From Sphingomonas kyeonggiensis (GTDB lineage Bacteria > Pseudomonadota > Alphaproteobacteria > Sphingomonadales > Sphingomonadaceae), in contig NZ_JACHLN010000004.1 in assembly GCF_014204495.1 (NCBI RefSeq), positions 434,001-498,000 on the forward strand: DNA of 64,000 nucleotides, given 5' to 3'. A model generated the notes under the pieces. That model did no database searches and was not told the DNA's origin. It saw nothing but the letters and a program-made list of their open reading frames with translations. Positions 38,499 to 47,624 of this stretch are shown in pieces (positions within the stretch are counted from its first letter, which is position 1; each line of letters opens with the position of its first letter). Position numbers and translations under genes: made by a program.

Positions 38499-41400
38499 TC
38501 AGAACCGTCCGCGCAGACCGATCATGACCTGACGGCCCGGATCGTAGAGCGTGAAGGCGGCCTGATCGAACTGGAAGTAGCTCCGCTGCTTTTCCTTCGT
38601 GAGGTTGATGACGTCGAGGGTAAGCTCGGGCGCCCATTTCAGGTCGAACACCTTGGCGAAGTCGACGCTCGCCGACATGTCGAACTGCTGATAGTCGTTC
38701 GAATAGAGCCGGGCGAGCGCGATGCCGTTCTGGTTCGCGTCCGACGACACCGAGCCGCGCTGGAAGGTGGTCGACAGGCGGATGTTGATGCCGCCCTGCT
38801 CGTAATAACCGGTGATGTTGTAGGTCACCGGCGACACGCCGACCGCAACCGCCGGCGCGGCGCCCGAGCCGGTCTGGTCGATCAGCGTCAGGTTGGCGTT
38901 GAAGCCGAAGCCGTTGAGGCCGATCTTGCCGAGCAGGAAGTCGAGCGGCTGCACCCAGTTCACTTCGAGGCCGTTGACCTTGAGCGTACCGGTTGCGTTG
39001 ACCTGCTGGTTGAGCACCACGGTGGCGGCGGTGGGGCCGCCGCGCGAGTTGATCGCGGCCTGCTGGGTGGGCGTCAGCGTGTCATAGGTGACGCCGTACG
39101 CGGCCAGCGCGGCGAAGGGCACCGTCACCGTGCCGGTGGTGGTGAAGCCGGTCACCGCCTTGCGGAAGGCAGTGAAGCCGACATAGCCTTCCTTGCCGGT
39201 ATAATATTCGAAGCCCAGGTCGATATTGGTCGACAGATAGGGCTCGAGCGACGGGTTGCCGACCGAACCGACATCGGCCGAGGGCGTCGAGAAGTTGAGG
39301 CCCGGCAGCATCGTGTTCGGATTGGGCCGGGTCATCGTCCGCGAGACCGCGGCGCGGACCACCGCGGCATCGCCGATATGGAAGGCACCGCTCGCCGAGG
39401 GCAGCCAGTTGTCGTACTTGGCGTCGGTGTAGACGAAGTTGGTGATGTTCGGGAAACAGCTGCCGTCGCGCGGATTGCCGGTGCCCGGGCAGGCATTGGG
39501 CAGCGGGCCGGCACCATCCGGATCCTGCGAGTTGCGCGGATCGGAGATCGAGACGCGGCCACCGATCCGCTGGTCGGTGCGGACATAGCGGACGCCGGCG
39601 TTGTAGTTGAGGTGGTTGTTGTCGCCGATCTGCAGATCGCCGTTCACCTCGGCATAGGCGCCGAGCACCTTCTCGCGGACATAGCCGCCGCTGGCGCCGG
39701 TGTTGGACGAGCCAGCCTCGGGCGCGGCGTTGTGGAAGGCGTCATAGTTGGACGCGGCCTTGAACGCGTTCCAGTCGACGGTGACGAAGCCGGCCGAAGT
39801 CGGGCGCAGCAGGCTGGCGAGCTGGGCGTTGGAGATCAGCGAGCCGGCATAGGTGACCGGGCCGGTCGAGCCGCTCGAATAGCCGGTGCCATAGGCCGGA
39901 TAGCTCGGATAGCCCGCCGGCGCGGCGCCGGGCTGGACCAGGCCGTTGCACGGCGGCTGAGTGTTGGGCGAGGGCACGAACACGCTGGGGCGATTGCCGC
40001 ACACCGCGTTCTGCCAGGCCTGGCTGTTGTCGAATGCGCTGATCCGGCGCGACGTGTCGTCATAGGCGGCGCCGACCTTGAGATTGAACGCGTTGTCGCC
40101 CCAGACGAGGTTGCCGCGGATGCCCTTGGTCTCGGTCTCGCGCTTCTCGTCCTGGATGTTCACGCGCCCGCCGGGCCAGGCGAAATTGGCGGGGTTGTTG
40201 AGATCGATATTGGTGGTGATCGACGGGATGTCGCCGCCGGTATTGTCATAGTTCACCGTCACGCCCGAGTTCGGCGTGGTGAGCACGACGACGCTCGGCG
40301 ATTCGCGGTGGAAGCTCGACCAGGTGTAATTGCCCTGCAGATCGAACTTCAGCTTGTCGGCGATCTCCCATTCCAGGCCCGGGTTCACGCCCCAGAACTT
40401 GGTCTTCTCGAGGAACGGGCGATATTCGAGGAACCACTGGGCATTGGCATAGGTGCCCTTGGTCACCACGCAGCCGGCGGTGCAGTCGCTGCGGTCATAT
40501 TGGGTGTTGAGCGGGATCGCGGCGCCGTTGCGGCCGACCCAGTTCATGTCGACGCGCTCGAGCTGGTTGTCCTTCCAGCCGAACATGCCGTCGACATAGG
40601 CGTGGAAGGTGTCGCCCTTGTATTCGAGACTGGCGATCGCGTTGATGCGGTCCTTGGTGCCTTCCTCGAACATCGGGCGACCGAGGCGCGGGATGATGCC
40701 GTTGTCGAGCTGCGAGATCGTCGCCCCCGGATTGCGGGAGAGCAGGAAGGCCTGGTCGATCGTCGTGCCGGTGACGAGGCCGTTGCCGGCATTGGCCGGG
40801 ACCGTTGCCGGGATCGTCCAGTTGCCGCCGCCGGTGGGGTTGCAGCCGCTGGTTGCGCCGCACTGGGCCGCCGACAGGTTCGGGTTGGTCCAGCCGATCG
40901 TCTCGAAGCCGGTGGTGCGCACCTTGTTGTGCACCCCGGCAACACCGAGCAGGATACCGAAATCGCCCATCGTGGTGCTGGCGAGCAGCGAACCGCGATA
41001 GCCCCAGTCCTTGGCGTTGGTGTTCTTGGTCAGCTGCGCGCCATAGGTGAGATGCGTGCCCGAGCGATCGAACGGCCGGGCGCTGCGCATGTTGACCGTG
41101 CCGGCGGCGCCGCCCTCGACCTGATCGGCGATGCCGCTCTTGTTCACCGTCAGCGACGTGAACAGCTCGGTCGGGAACATGTCGAGATCGACTTCGCGGT
41201 TGGTGTTCTGCGAGTCGGTGCGGCCAGTCGAGGCGACCGCCACCGGCGCGCCGTTGAGCAGCACGCGGGTGAAATTGGTGCCGAGGCCACGGATCGTGAC
41301 GTTCAGGCCCTCGCCGGTCACTTCGCGGGCGATGGTCACGCCGGGGATGCGGTTGAAGCTCTCGGCGATGTTGGTGTCGGGGAACTTGCCGATGTCCTCG

Positions 41401-41663
41401 GCGAAGATCGAGTCGGTGAAGCCGACCGAGTTCTTCTTCGCATTGGTCGAGCTGGCGAGCGACGCGCGATAGCCGGTGACGACGATCGACTGCTCTTCCT
41501 GGGGGACGCTCGCATCCTGCGCCGCGGGCGCATCGGCGCTCGGCGTGGCGGGCGGGGTCTGGGCGGTCTGGGCCAGCGCGGGCCAAGCAGTGCCGGCGAG
41601 CAGCACCGCGCCGATCATGCCGAGACGGCGCGCAGTGAAACGAGACGCAACTCGAGCGTGCAT
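38499..41663 (-). CDS. TonB-dependent outer-membrane receptor
   Basis: A 1054-residue outer-membrane transporter with an N-terminal signal peptide (LGMIGAVLLAGTAWPALAQ). After a proline/alanine-rich linker come the TonB box-like SIVVTGYRAS, the plug domain (FPDTNIAESFNRIPGVTIAR, then GLNVTIRGLGTNFTRVLLNG), a large beta barrel and a C-terminal strand ending MIGLRGRF. The length fits the carbohydrate-uptake TonB receptors of sphingomonads and caulobacters. The substrate is not readable, but the adjacent ROK kinase suggests a sugar. Its promoter would lie in the 41,664-41,977 gap, which has an inverted repeat. Confidence 0.95.
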   Translation of the reverse strand: MHARVASRFTARRLGMIGAVLLAGTAWPALAQTAQTPPATPSADAPAAQDASVPQEEQSIVVTGYRASLASSTNAKKNSVGFTDSIFAEDIGKFPDTNIAESFNRIPGVTIAREVTGEGLNVTIRGLGTNFTRVLLNGAPVAVASTGRTDSQNTNREVDLDMFPTELFTSLTVNKSGIADQVEGGAAGTVNMRSARPFDRSGTHLTYGAQLTKNTNAKDWGYRGSLLASTTMGDFGILLGVAGVHNKVRTTGFETIGWTNPNLSAAQCGATSGCNPTGGGNWTIPATVPANAGNGLVTGTTIDQAFLLSRNPGATISQLDNGIIPRLGRPMFEEGTKDRINAIASLEYKGDTFHAYVDGMFGWKDNQLERVDMNWVGRNGAAIPLNTQYDRSDCTAGCVVTKGTYANAQWFLEYRPFLEKTKFWGVNPGLEWEIADKLKFDLQGNYTWSSFHRESPSVVVLTTPNSGVTVNYDNTGGDIPSITTNIDLNNPANFAWPGGRVNIQDEKRETETKGIRGNLVWGDNAFNLKVGAAYDDTSRRISAFDNSQAWQNAVCGNRPSVFVPSPNTQPPCNGLVQPGAAPAGYPSYPAYGTGYSSGSTGPVTYAGSLISNAQLASLLRPTSAGFVTVDWNAFKAASNYDAFHNAAPEAGSSNTGASGGYVREKVLGAYAEVNGDLQIGDNNHLNYNAGVRYVRTDQRIGGRVSISDPRNSQDPDGAGPLPNACPGTGNPRDGSCFPNITNFVYTDAKYDNWLPSASGAFHIGDAAVVRAAVSRTMTRPNPNTMLPGLNFSTPSADVGSVGNPSLEPYLSTNIDLGFEYYTGKEGYVGFTAFRKAVTGFTTTGTVTVPFAALAAYGVTYDTLTPTQQAAINSRGGPTAATVVLNQQVNATGTLKVNGLEVNWVQPLDFLLGKIGLNGFGFNANLTLIDQTGSGAAPAVAVGVSPVTYNITGYYEQGGINIRLSTTFQRGSVSSDANQNGIALARLYSNDYQQFDMSASVDFAKVFDLKWAPELTLDVINLTKEKQRSYFQFDQAAFTLYDPGRQVMIGLRGRF

Positions 41664-41977
41664 ATTCCCCTCCTGTATGGCCTCTTCCCGGGCCGTTGAG
41701 CGTATCGCGTGGTTGCGATGTTAGCGGTCACATTTGGCTATGCCTCGACGGATGCACTGTCAACTCATACATTTGGACCATTTAAGTTTAACGCCGAAAC
41801 AACCACTTACCGCAGCACGGTGCATGGATTGATGCAGCGCACCATATTGTATGAGTTTAGTGACACCGTTGCCAATGGCCGACTCAGGCGGATTTTTCGC
41901 GGTACGGCATTGCGGCGGAGGACCGCGCACCACATCTGCCGGGCTCCCCCTCTCCTCGTTCCCGATGAGGTATCCCC
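41664..41977. promoter_or_regulatory. Divergent promoter region of TonB receptor and aldo/keto reductase
   Basis: No gene is supportable in this 314-bp A+T-richer gap. AACTCATACA (41762-41771) and TGTATGAGTT (41848-41857) are exact 10-bp inverted repeats 76 bp apart. GTTTAACGCCGAAAC (41786-41800) is an imperfect dyad with a central CG, of LacI-operator type. These are candidate operators for sugar-responsive control of the receptor. No regulator gene is adjacent. Confidence 0.5.
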
Positions 41978-43009
41978 ATGCGCTACAACCAGCTTGGCCG
42001 TTCGGGCCTGATCGTCTCGGAACTCTGCCTCGGCACCATGACCTTTGGCGGCGAGGGCGGCATGTGGGGGCGGATCGGGCAGCTGCAGCAGGAAGAGGCC
42101 GATGCGCTGGTCAAGGCGGCGCTGGATGCGGGGATAAACTTCTTCGATACGGCGAATGTTTACGCCGAGGGCCGGTCGGAGCGGATCCTGGGCCAGGCAC
42201 TCAAGAACCTGGGCGTGGCGCGCGACGAGGTGGTGGTGGCCACCAAGGTGCTGGGGCGGATGCATGACGGGCCGAACGGCGCCGGCGCGTCGCGCGGGCA
42301 TATCCTGGCGCAGGTGGAAAAGAGCCTGGAGCGGCTCGGCACCGGCCATATCGACCTGTACCAGATCCATGGCTTCGACACCGCCACACCGATCGAGGAG
42401 ACGCTCTACGCGCTCGACAGCCTCGTCCGGAAGGGCGTGGTGCGGTATATCGGCCTGTCCAACTGGGCGGCGTGGCAGGTGATGAAGGCGGTCGGGATCG
42501 CAGCGGCGAAGGACTATGCCTCGATCGCTTCGCTCCAGGCCTATTACACCATCGCCGGGCGCGATCTGGAGCGCGAGGTGATCCCGATGCTCCAGTCTGA
42601 GGGCGTCGGCCTGATGGTGTGGAGCCCGCTCGCCGGCGGCTTCCTGTCGGGCAAATACACCCGCGAGGGTGAGGGCGAAGGACGCCGGGCGGGGTTCGAC
42701 TTCCCGCCGGTGGACAAGGAGCGCGGCTATGACGTGGTCGACGTGCTGCGCGCGCTGGCCGAAGCCAAGGGCCGCTCGGTGGCGCAGCTGGCGCTGGCCT
42801 GGCTGCTCCATCAGAAGGCGGTTTCGAGCGTGATCATCGGTGCCAAGCGACCCGACCAGCTGGCCGACAACCTGGGCGCCGTCGATGTCGAGTTCAGCCC
42901 CGAGGAGCTGGAACGGCTCGACGCGGTGAGCAAGCTGCCGGCCGAGTATCCGGGCTGGATGCTCGAGCGCCAGGGCGGGTATCGCGGCGGACCGTCGCCG
43001 CGGCGCTGA
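41978..43009 (+). CDS. Aldo/keto reductase
   Basis: A 343-residue NADPH-dependent oxidoreductase of the AKR superfamily. The catalytic tetrad positions are visible: D and Y in FFDTANVYAEGRSE, K in VVATKVLG, H in IDLYQIHGFD. The NADPH-binding loop is at WSPLAGGFLSGKY and VIIGAKRPDQLADNLGA. Similar to E. coli YajO/YghZ-type enzymes. Divergent from the TonB receptor. Substrate unknown. Confidence 0.92.
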   Translation: MRYNQLGRSGLIVSELCLGTMTFGGEGGMWGRIGQLQQEEADALVKAALDAGINFFDTANVYAEGRSERILGQALKNLGVARDEVVVATKVLGRMHDGPNGAGASRGHILAQVEKSLERLGTGHIDLYQIHGFDTATPIEETLYALDSLVRKGVVRYIGLSNWAAWQVMKAVGIAAAKDYASIASLQAYYTIAGRDLEREVIPMLQSEGVGLMVWSPLAGGFLSGKYTREGEGEGRRAGFDFPPVDKERGYDVVDVLRALAEAKGRSVAQLALAWLLHQKAVSSVIIGAKRPDQLADNLGAVDVEFSPEELERLDAVSKLPAEYPGWMLERQGGYRGGPSPRR

Positions 43010-43012
43010 GTC

Positions 43013-44248
43013 CTAGTCGAACACCACCGTCAGCGACTCCGCAAAAGGTCCGTTCTTGACCAGCCGCCCGGCACCGCCGGGCGCGCGGCGGACATTCGCG
43101 CGCTTTAACAATGGCTTGAGCATGAAATGCAGCGTCGCCCGGTTGATATGGCGGCCGAAGCACTGGTGCAAATCATATCCGAAATGGATGTAATTACTGG
43201 CCGGGCGATGCGGATCGAAGCGGGCGGGATCGGTGACCCGGCGCGGATCCATCATCGCCGAAGCGAAGGCCGCCAGCACCGTGTCCCCGGCCTGGACCGG
43301 GGTTTCATGCGACGTGCCGCGGGCGATCACGCCGTCGACCAGCACGTTGCGCGGCAGGCCGGGCGCGAGCGGATCGAAGCGCATCGCTTCCTGGACATAG
43401 CCCCAGAGCAGATCGTCCTCCCCTGCCCGCGCCGCCGCCTGGGCACCGGCCAGCGCATCGGGGCGGCGGAGCAACTGCTCCATCGCCTGGGGCACGACCA
43501 TCGGCGGCTGGGGCGGCCCGCCGACGATGAAGCCCATCAAATTGGTGCGGATCTCGACATCGGAGAAGCCGGGCACACCCTTCTTCTGCAGGGCGAGGCA
43601 GCGCGTCAGGACGTCGTCGCGGCCGGGCGTCGCCTTCCGCGCGGCGATCTCTGCATCGATATGCGCGCGGAGCGCCGGGGCGATCTGGTCGACATCGGCG
43701 CGCAGCGCGGGATCGCCCTTGGGATCGGCGAACTGGAACTCGAACAGCCGGGTACCCCAGACCCGCAGATCGCCGCCCTTGGGCTCGGGCACGCCGAAAT
43801 AATCGGCCAGCACCGAGAAGGTGACGCGGCGCACCAGCGTATCGACCACTTCGATCCGGCCGGGCGCGGCCGCGACGATCGCCTCGGCCATCGCCTCGGC
43901 CCTGCGGCCCAGCTCGGGCAGGTCCTTCGGCAGCACGACCATGCGCATCGCATCGGTGTCGCGGTGATAGAGCGGGGTGTCGGCCATGCCGAGGAAGAAG
44001 GGCTCGCCGCCCATGATGACATCGAGCTTGGGCTTGTAGGGCGCGCCGAACACCGGATCGGTGGCGAACACTTGCTTGACGTCGTCATAGCGCGAGGTGA
44101 GCGTCATCCCGCCGAACTTCACCACCGGCTTCCAGCGCCGGAAAAAGGCGAAGGCATAGGGCATGGCGGCGAACACCCGCCCCTCGATCCAGCGCGCCAG
44201 CCCCTTCTTGCCGGGACGCAGCACGTCGCGCGAGGTGAGCGCGTTCAC
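43013..44248 (-). CDS. Cytochrome P450 with atypical I-helix
   Basis: A 411-residue P450. The heme-binding loop is HFGYDLHQCFGRHINRA (C363 is the thiolate ligand) and the ExxR motif is EAMR in YVQEAMRFDPLAP. The I-helix reads GFIVGGPPQPPMVV and lacks the acid-threonine pair that normally activates oxygen, a feature of peroxygenase or dehydratase-like P450s such as CYP152 and CYP74. GTG 44248 overlaps the stop of the upstream peroxidase gene (GTGA), so the pair is translationally coupled. The substrate is unknown; a fatty acid hydroperoxide is a reasonable guess. Confidence 0.88.
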   Translation of the reverse strand: MNALTSRDVLRPGKKGLARWIEGRVFAAMPYAFAFFRRWKPVVKFGGMTLTSRYDDVKQVFATDPVFGAPYKPKLDVIMGGEPFFLGMADTPLYHRDTDAMRMVVLPKDLPELGRRAEAMAEAIVAAAPGRIEVVDTLVRRVTFSVLADYFGVPEPKGGDLRVWGTRLFEFQFADPKGDPALRADVDQIAPALRAHIDAEIAARKATPGRDDVLTRCLALQKKGVPGFSDVEIRTNLMGFIVGGPPQPPMVVPQAMEQLLRRPDALAGAQAAARAGEDDLLWGYVQEAMRFDPLAPGLPRNVLVDGVIARGTSHETPVQAGDTVLAAFASAMMDPRRVTDPARFDPHRPASNYIHFGYDLHQCFGRHINRATLHFMLKPLLKRANVRRAPGGAGRLVKNGPFAESLTVVFD

Positions 44249-45813
44249 AGCGAACCCAGATAGTTGAGCGCCGGGATGCTCGGCAGGAAGAAATATTCCC
44301 CGCCCGCCATCTGCACGAAGGTTTCGACATCGATGATCCGGCGCAGCGGATCCTCGGGGATCGTCATCGTGCCCTTGGGGCCGATCAGCGGATCGGTCTC
44401 GTCATAGAGCGTCGCGAAGTTCGGGTTGAGGATCCAGGTCTGCTGGACGAACTCGAACTGGCGGGTGATGTCGGTGTTCAGGCAGACGAAGAGCAGCCCG
44501 CGATCGACCTCGTCCGGCGTCGGCGGCACGCTGATCGTCTTGCCGTACTTCCGGCCGCGACGCAGGATGCGGTGGTTGTTCGCCGCATCGAGCAGGGTCT
44601 GCTTGTCGGCCGGCGTCGGTGCGAGGCCATCGCGCGGATTGGCGCGGCGGACATGGCTGCCAAGCGGGCAGCCCATGCCGTGGCGATCATTGTCCCAGAA
44701 GCCGAAATCATTGTTCTCGACCGGGATCGTGCCGAGCGGACAGAGCAGGTTGCCGTGCGTGTCGCGCCCGACCACGCGCTCGGCCATCCAGGTGGTGGTG
44801 ACGTGCGCCGACCCTTCCGGATCGCGCTCGCGGATATGCGCGGCGGCAACACGCATCGACTGCCAGAAGGCATAGACGTCCTGCTTCAGCTCGCGGACGA
44901 CCATGTAGCTGCCGTTGAGCCCGAGATCCTTGAAGCCGACACCCTTGGGATGATCGGGCAGACCATCGGTGTTGCCGGCACTCGCCGCGACCACCGGGCC
45001 CTGCGCGATCTCGTTATGACCATTCATATGGCCCATCAGGATCTCGCCGAGCGGCACCCCATTCCAATAGTCCTTGGGCACATTGGTGCCGTCCTTGTAG
45101 ACGACAGTGCCGGTCTCGAACGGGATCGGCTGCGAGATGCCGTCGGCAAAGCCGAAATGCTCGCGGGCGATGCCCTGCTTGTCGAGCCGCAGGTCGAGCG
45201 GCAGGTGATGCGAGACGGTCACCTCGAACGGCGCGAGCGCGGCGCTCACTTCCTCGCACCAGGCCTCGGCCGCCTCGTCATGCTCGCAATAGAGCAGGAC
45301 GATCGCATGGACCGTGACCGGCGTCTTGATCCGCTGCTCGCGGATTTCCTGGCGATCGTCGAAGGCACGCGCCTCGTCATCCACCGCGGCATCGTCGAGC
45401 GGGGTGTTGCCGCTCCACTTCGGGCCGCCCGGGATCACCGTGCCCTGCCATTCCTCGCCGCGCCGATCGCCGAGACGGCGCAGGCGGTCTTCCTGGAACA
45501 TGCCTTCCTGGAAAGGCCGGTCGAACGAGGCGAGCGCGTTGGCGTTGAGCCCCATCTTCTGCAGGCCCGACCAGGTGAAGCCCATCGCCACGGCACGCGG
45601 ATCGCGGCCATCGGCATCGGTCACCTGCGCGACCTTGCGCAGCGCCTCTACCCAGGCGCCGCCGCCCTTCTTCTTCACGCCCTTCCAGCCGAGCTCGAGG
45701 AACAGCGCGCGGCCGGTAGGCAGCGACGCGAAGCCGCTGACCACCAGGCCCTGGGCCTGGCCACTGGCCGGAGCCGAGAGATGCCAGTTCGGAGTGCCCC
45801 CACCCTCGCTCAC
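44245..45813 (-). CDS. DyP-type peroxidase family protein
   Basis: A 522-residue heme peroxidase of the dye-decolorizing type. The GxxDG motif occurs as EHFGFADGISQPIPF, and the proximal heme region is PLGSHVRRANPRDGL. It is longer than classic DyP proteins (about 300-400 residues) because of a longer N-terminal half. GTG 45813 overlaps the stop of the membrane-protein gene (GTGA), giving tight coupling. No signal peptide. It is the middle gene of a three-gene unit with an atypical P450 downstream, and could act on peroxides that the P450 uses or produces. Confidence 0.87.
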   Translation of the reverse strand: MSEGGGTPNWHLSAPASGQAQGLVVSGFASLPTGRALFLELGWKGVKKKGGGAWVEALRKVAQVTDADGRDPRAVAMGFTWSGLQKMGLNANALASFDRPFQEGMFQEDRLRRLGDRRGEEWQGTVIPGGPKWSGNTPLDDAAVDDEARAFDDRQEIREQRIKTPVTVHAIVLLYCEHDEAAEAWCEEVSAALAPFEVTVSHHLPLDLRLDKQGIAREHFGFADGISQPIPFETGTVVYKDGTNVPKDYWNGVPLGEILMGHMNGHNEIAQGPVVAASAGNTDGLPDHPKGVGFKDLGLNGSYMVVRELKQDVYAFWQSMRVAAAHIRERDPEGSAHVTTTWMAERVVGRDTHGNLLCPLGTIPVENNDFGFWDNDRHGMGCPLGSHVRRANPRDGLAPTPADKQTLLDAANNHRILRRGRKYGKTISVPPTPDEVDRGLLFVCLNTDITRQFEFVQQTWILNPNFATLYDETDPLIGPKGTMTIPEDPLRRIIDVETFVQMAGGEYFFLPSIPALNYLGSL

Positions 45814-47444
45814 AGGTCGTTGATCCACGCCGCGGCCTCCTTCTCGCTGAGCTGCTTCTTCCGGAGACCCAGGGCGATGCGATAGTTGCGCTCGACCTGC
45901 TCCGCGGTGAGATCCTTGTACGCCGAGTACCAGAAGCGGCTGACCGTCATTGAATGGCGCGCCCATTCCTTGAACTGGCGGCCATGGCTGGCGCCGTCCT
46001 TCACCAGGAAGCGCGTCGGCGGGAAGCCCACCCCGCTGCTCCAGGCGAGCGTGAGGCCCGCATGCGCCTTCTCGATGAAATCATCGAGATAGCTCTCCCA
46101 GGTCTGGTCGAAGTTCGAGAAGAACATCAGCCGGCTGTCATTGTTGACCCGCGCCCAATGCGCGAAGTGGATGGTGCGCATCGAGCCGAGATAGCCGTTG
46201 CGCGCCGCCTTTTGCGCGCGCAGCAGCAGGTGCAGGCCGTGATGGCCGACGCGGATCAGGATCGCGCGCAGCACGCCCGGCTTGATGAGGACGACCGAAC
46301 CCATGTGGTTCTGCGGAATCCAGTCCTCGCGCCGGGCCATTTCGCGCAGCATCTTGGGATCGACCGGCGGCGCATCCTGCGAGGCGTCGCGCCGCTCGAG
46401 CCAGCGCAGCCAGACCAGGATGCCGGCGACCGTCACCGCGATGCTGGCGCCGCTCCAGCCTGCCCAGATCGCCATGTCCCACCAGGCCGGCCAGAACGGC
46501 TTGTGGCCGATCCACGACCAGACCGGCGCGGTGATGAAGGCGGCAATCGCGACATAGACCGCCACCGCGATCACCACGGGGACCAGAAGATGCCTGAGGA
46601 AGAAGGTGAGGAAACTGAACCGCGTCGGCGTCGCCGTGCCGGGGAGCGGCTTGCCCATCTTGTAGAGTATGCCGGTGAACAGCGCGAACAGCGCCACGCA
46701 GAGCCCGGCATAATATTGCCAGGCGAGCTGGCTCTTGAGGATCAGGCCGGGGATCGACAACGCGAACACCACCAGCAGCACGAACCAGGCGAGCCGGGCA
46801 TAATCGCCGACGCTCTGGAGGAACGGGATGCGGGCGGGTGCCTTCTCGGCCAGCCAGCCGAACTGGGGCAGCAGGGCCGCACGCAGCTTGGCATGGATCT
46901 CCACCGGCGTGAGCTTGCGATAGGGGCTGGGGCCACCGTCATTGGCGTTGGCCAGCTCCTTGCGGGTGCCGAGGAACAGCTCGCCCTCGGCCAGGATGCG
47001 ATCGCGCGTCATGCCGCGATTGCCGTGGTGATAGACCGTCGGCGTGAGCGTGCGCGCTTCGAGATAGGGCGCGATCGGGGCACGGCTGTCCGGCGCGGTC
47101 ACCGCGTCGAACAGGTCGCCGGTGTGATCGAGCGGGCGCTTGCAGCACCTGAGGAAGCTGCGGAGATCGGGGCCGATCGCGGTTTCGAGCTGCCCCCAGA
47201 ACGGGCCGGGCGCGCCGTCGAAATTCGCCTCGATCACGAAGAGCGGATCATAGTCGAAGCCCGGGAAGACGCTGAGCGACATGAAGTGCACCGCCGGCAC
47301 CGTCGTCAGGAAGTCCGCGAAAGGCCCGGTGCCGCCCGACGGGTTCGGGCTGCGCCGGTCCCGCAAGGCGTCGAGCAGGCCCGACAGATGGTCGAAGCTC
47401 TCGGGCTTGACCTCGAGTGCCACCGATAATGTGGTTTGCCGCAT
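45810..47444 (-). CDS. Membrane protein with duplicated soluble domain
   Basis: A 544-residue protein with about four membrane helices in the middle (WFVLLVVFALSIPGLIL, YYAGLCVALFALFTGILY, LLVPVVIAVAVYVAIAAF, GASIAVTVAGILVWLRWL). The soluble part before the helices and the one after them share a pattern: HFMSLSVF...LFVIEANFDGAPGPFWGQL and HFAHWARV...LMFFSNFDQTWESYLDDF, pointing to an internal duplication. No known catalytic motif. ATG 47444 follows GAGGGGACGGGGG. First gene of the coupled unit with a DyP-type peroxidase and a P450, so it may anchor or present a membrane lipid substrate. That role is inference. Confidence 0.75.
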   Translation of the reverse strand: MRQTTLSVALEVKPESFDHLSGLLDALRDRRSPNPSGGTGPFADFLTTVPAVHFMSLSVFPGFDYDPLFVIEANFDGAPGPFWGQLETAIGPDLRSFLRCCKRPLDHTGDLFDAVTAPDSRAPIAPYLEARTLTPTVYHHGNRGMTRDRILAEGELFLGTRKELANANDGGPSPYRKLTPVEIHAKLRAALLPQFGWLAEKAPARIPFLQSVGDYARLAWFVLLVVFALSIPGLILKSQLAWQYYAGLCVALFALFTGILYKMGKPLPGTATPTRFSFLTFFLRHLLVPVVIAVAVYVAIAAFITAPVWSWIGHKPFWPAWWDMAIWAGWSGASIAVTVAGILVWLRWLERRDASQDAPPVDPKMLREMARREDWIPQNHMGSVVLIKPGVLRAILIRVGHHGLHLLLRAQKAARNGYLGSMRTIHFAHWARVNNDSRLMFFSNFDQTWESYLDDFIEKAHAGLTLAWSSGVGFPPTRFLVKDGASHGRQFKEWARHSMTVSRFWYSAYKDLTAEQVERNYRIALGLRKKQLSEKEAAAWINDL

Positions 47445-47551
47445 CCCCCGTCCCCTCAAACGTGAACGGAAACTGGCACGGCATTTCCTACATCGATAGC
47501 AAATATTCGACATGCCGCCGAAGTGGACGCATCAGTCTGCAAAGTTCGCAA

Positions 47552-47565
47552 TGTTAACGCGAACA
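47552..47565. promoter_or_regulatory. LacI-type operator candidate before the GH43 gene
   Basis: TGTTAACGCGAACA is a dyad with a central CG, as in LacI-family operators, nested in GTTCGC-N9-GCGAAC (47544-47564). It lies 60 bp upstream of the GH43 start, between divergent transcription units. No LacI gene is in the window. Confidence 0.4.
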
Positions 47566-47624
47566 AAGCCCCTTTCGCTTGCATGACACCGGTGGCATAC
47601 AATCCTAAAAACGGAGAGGAATGC

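Noticed and set aside
39378..41699. 773-residue plus-strand frame opposite the TonB receptor
   Set aside because: Shadow of the receptor gene; composition is typical of antisense GC-rich frames.
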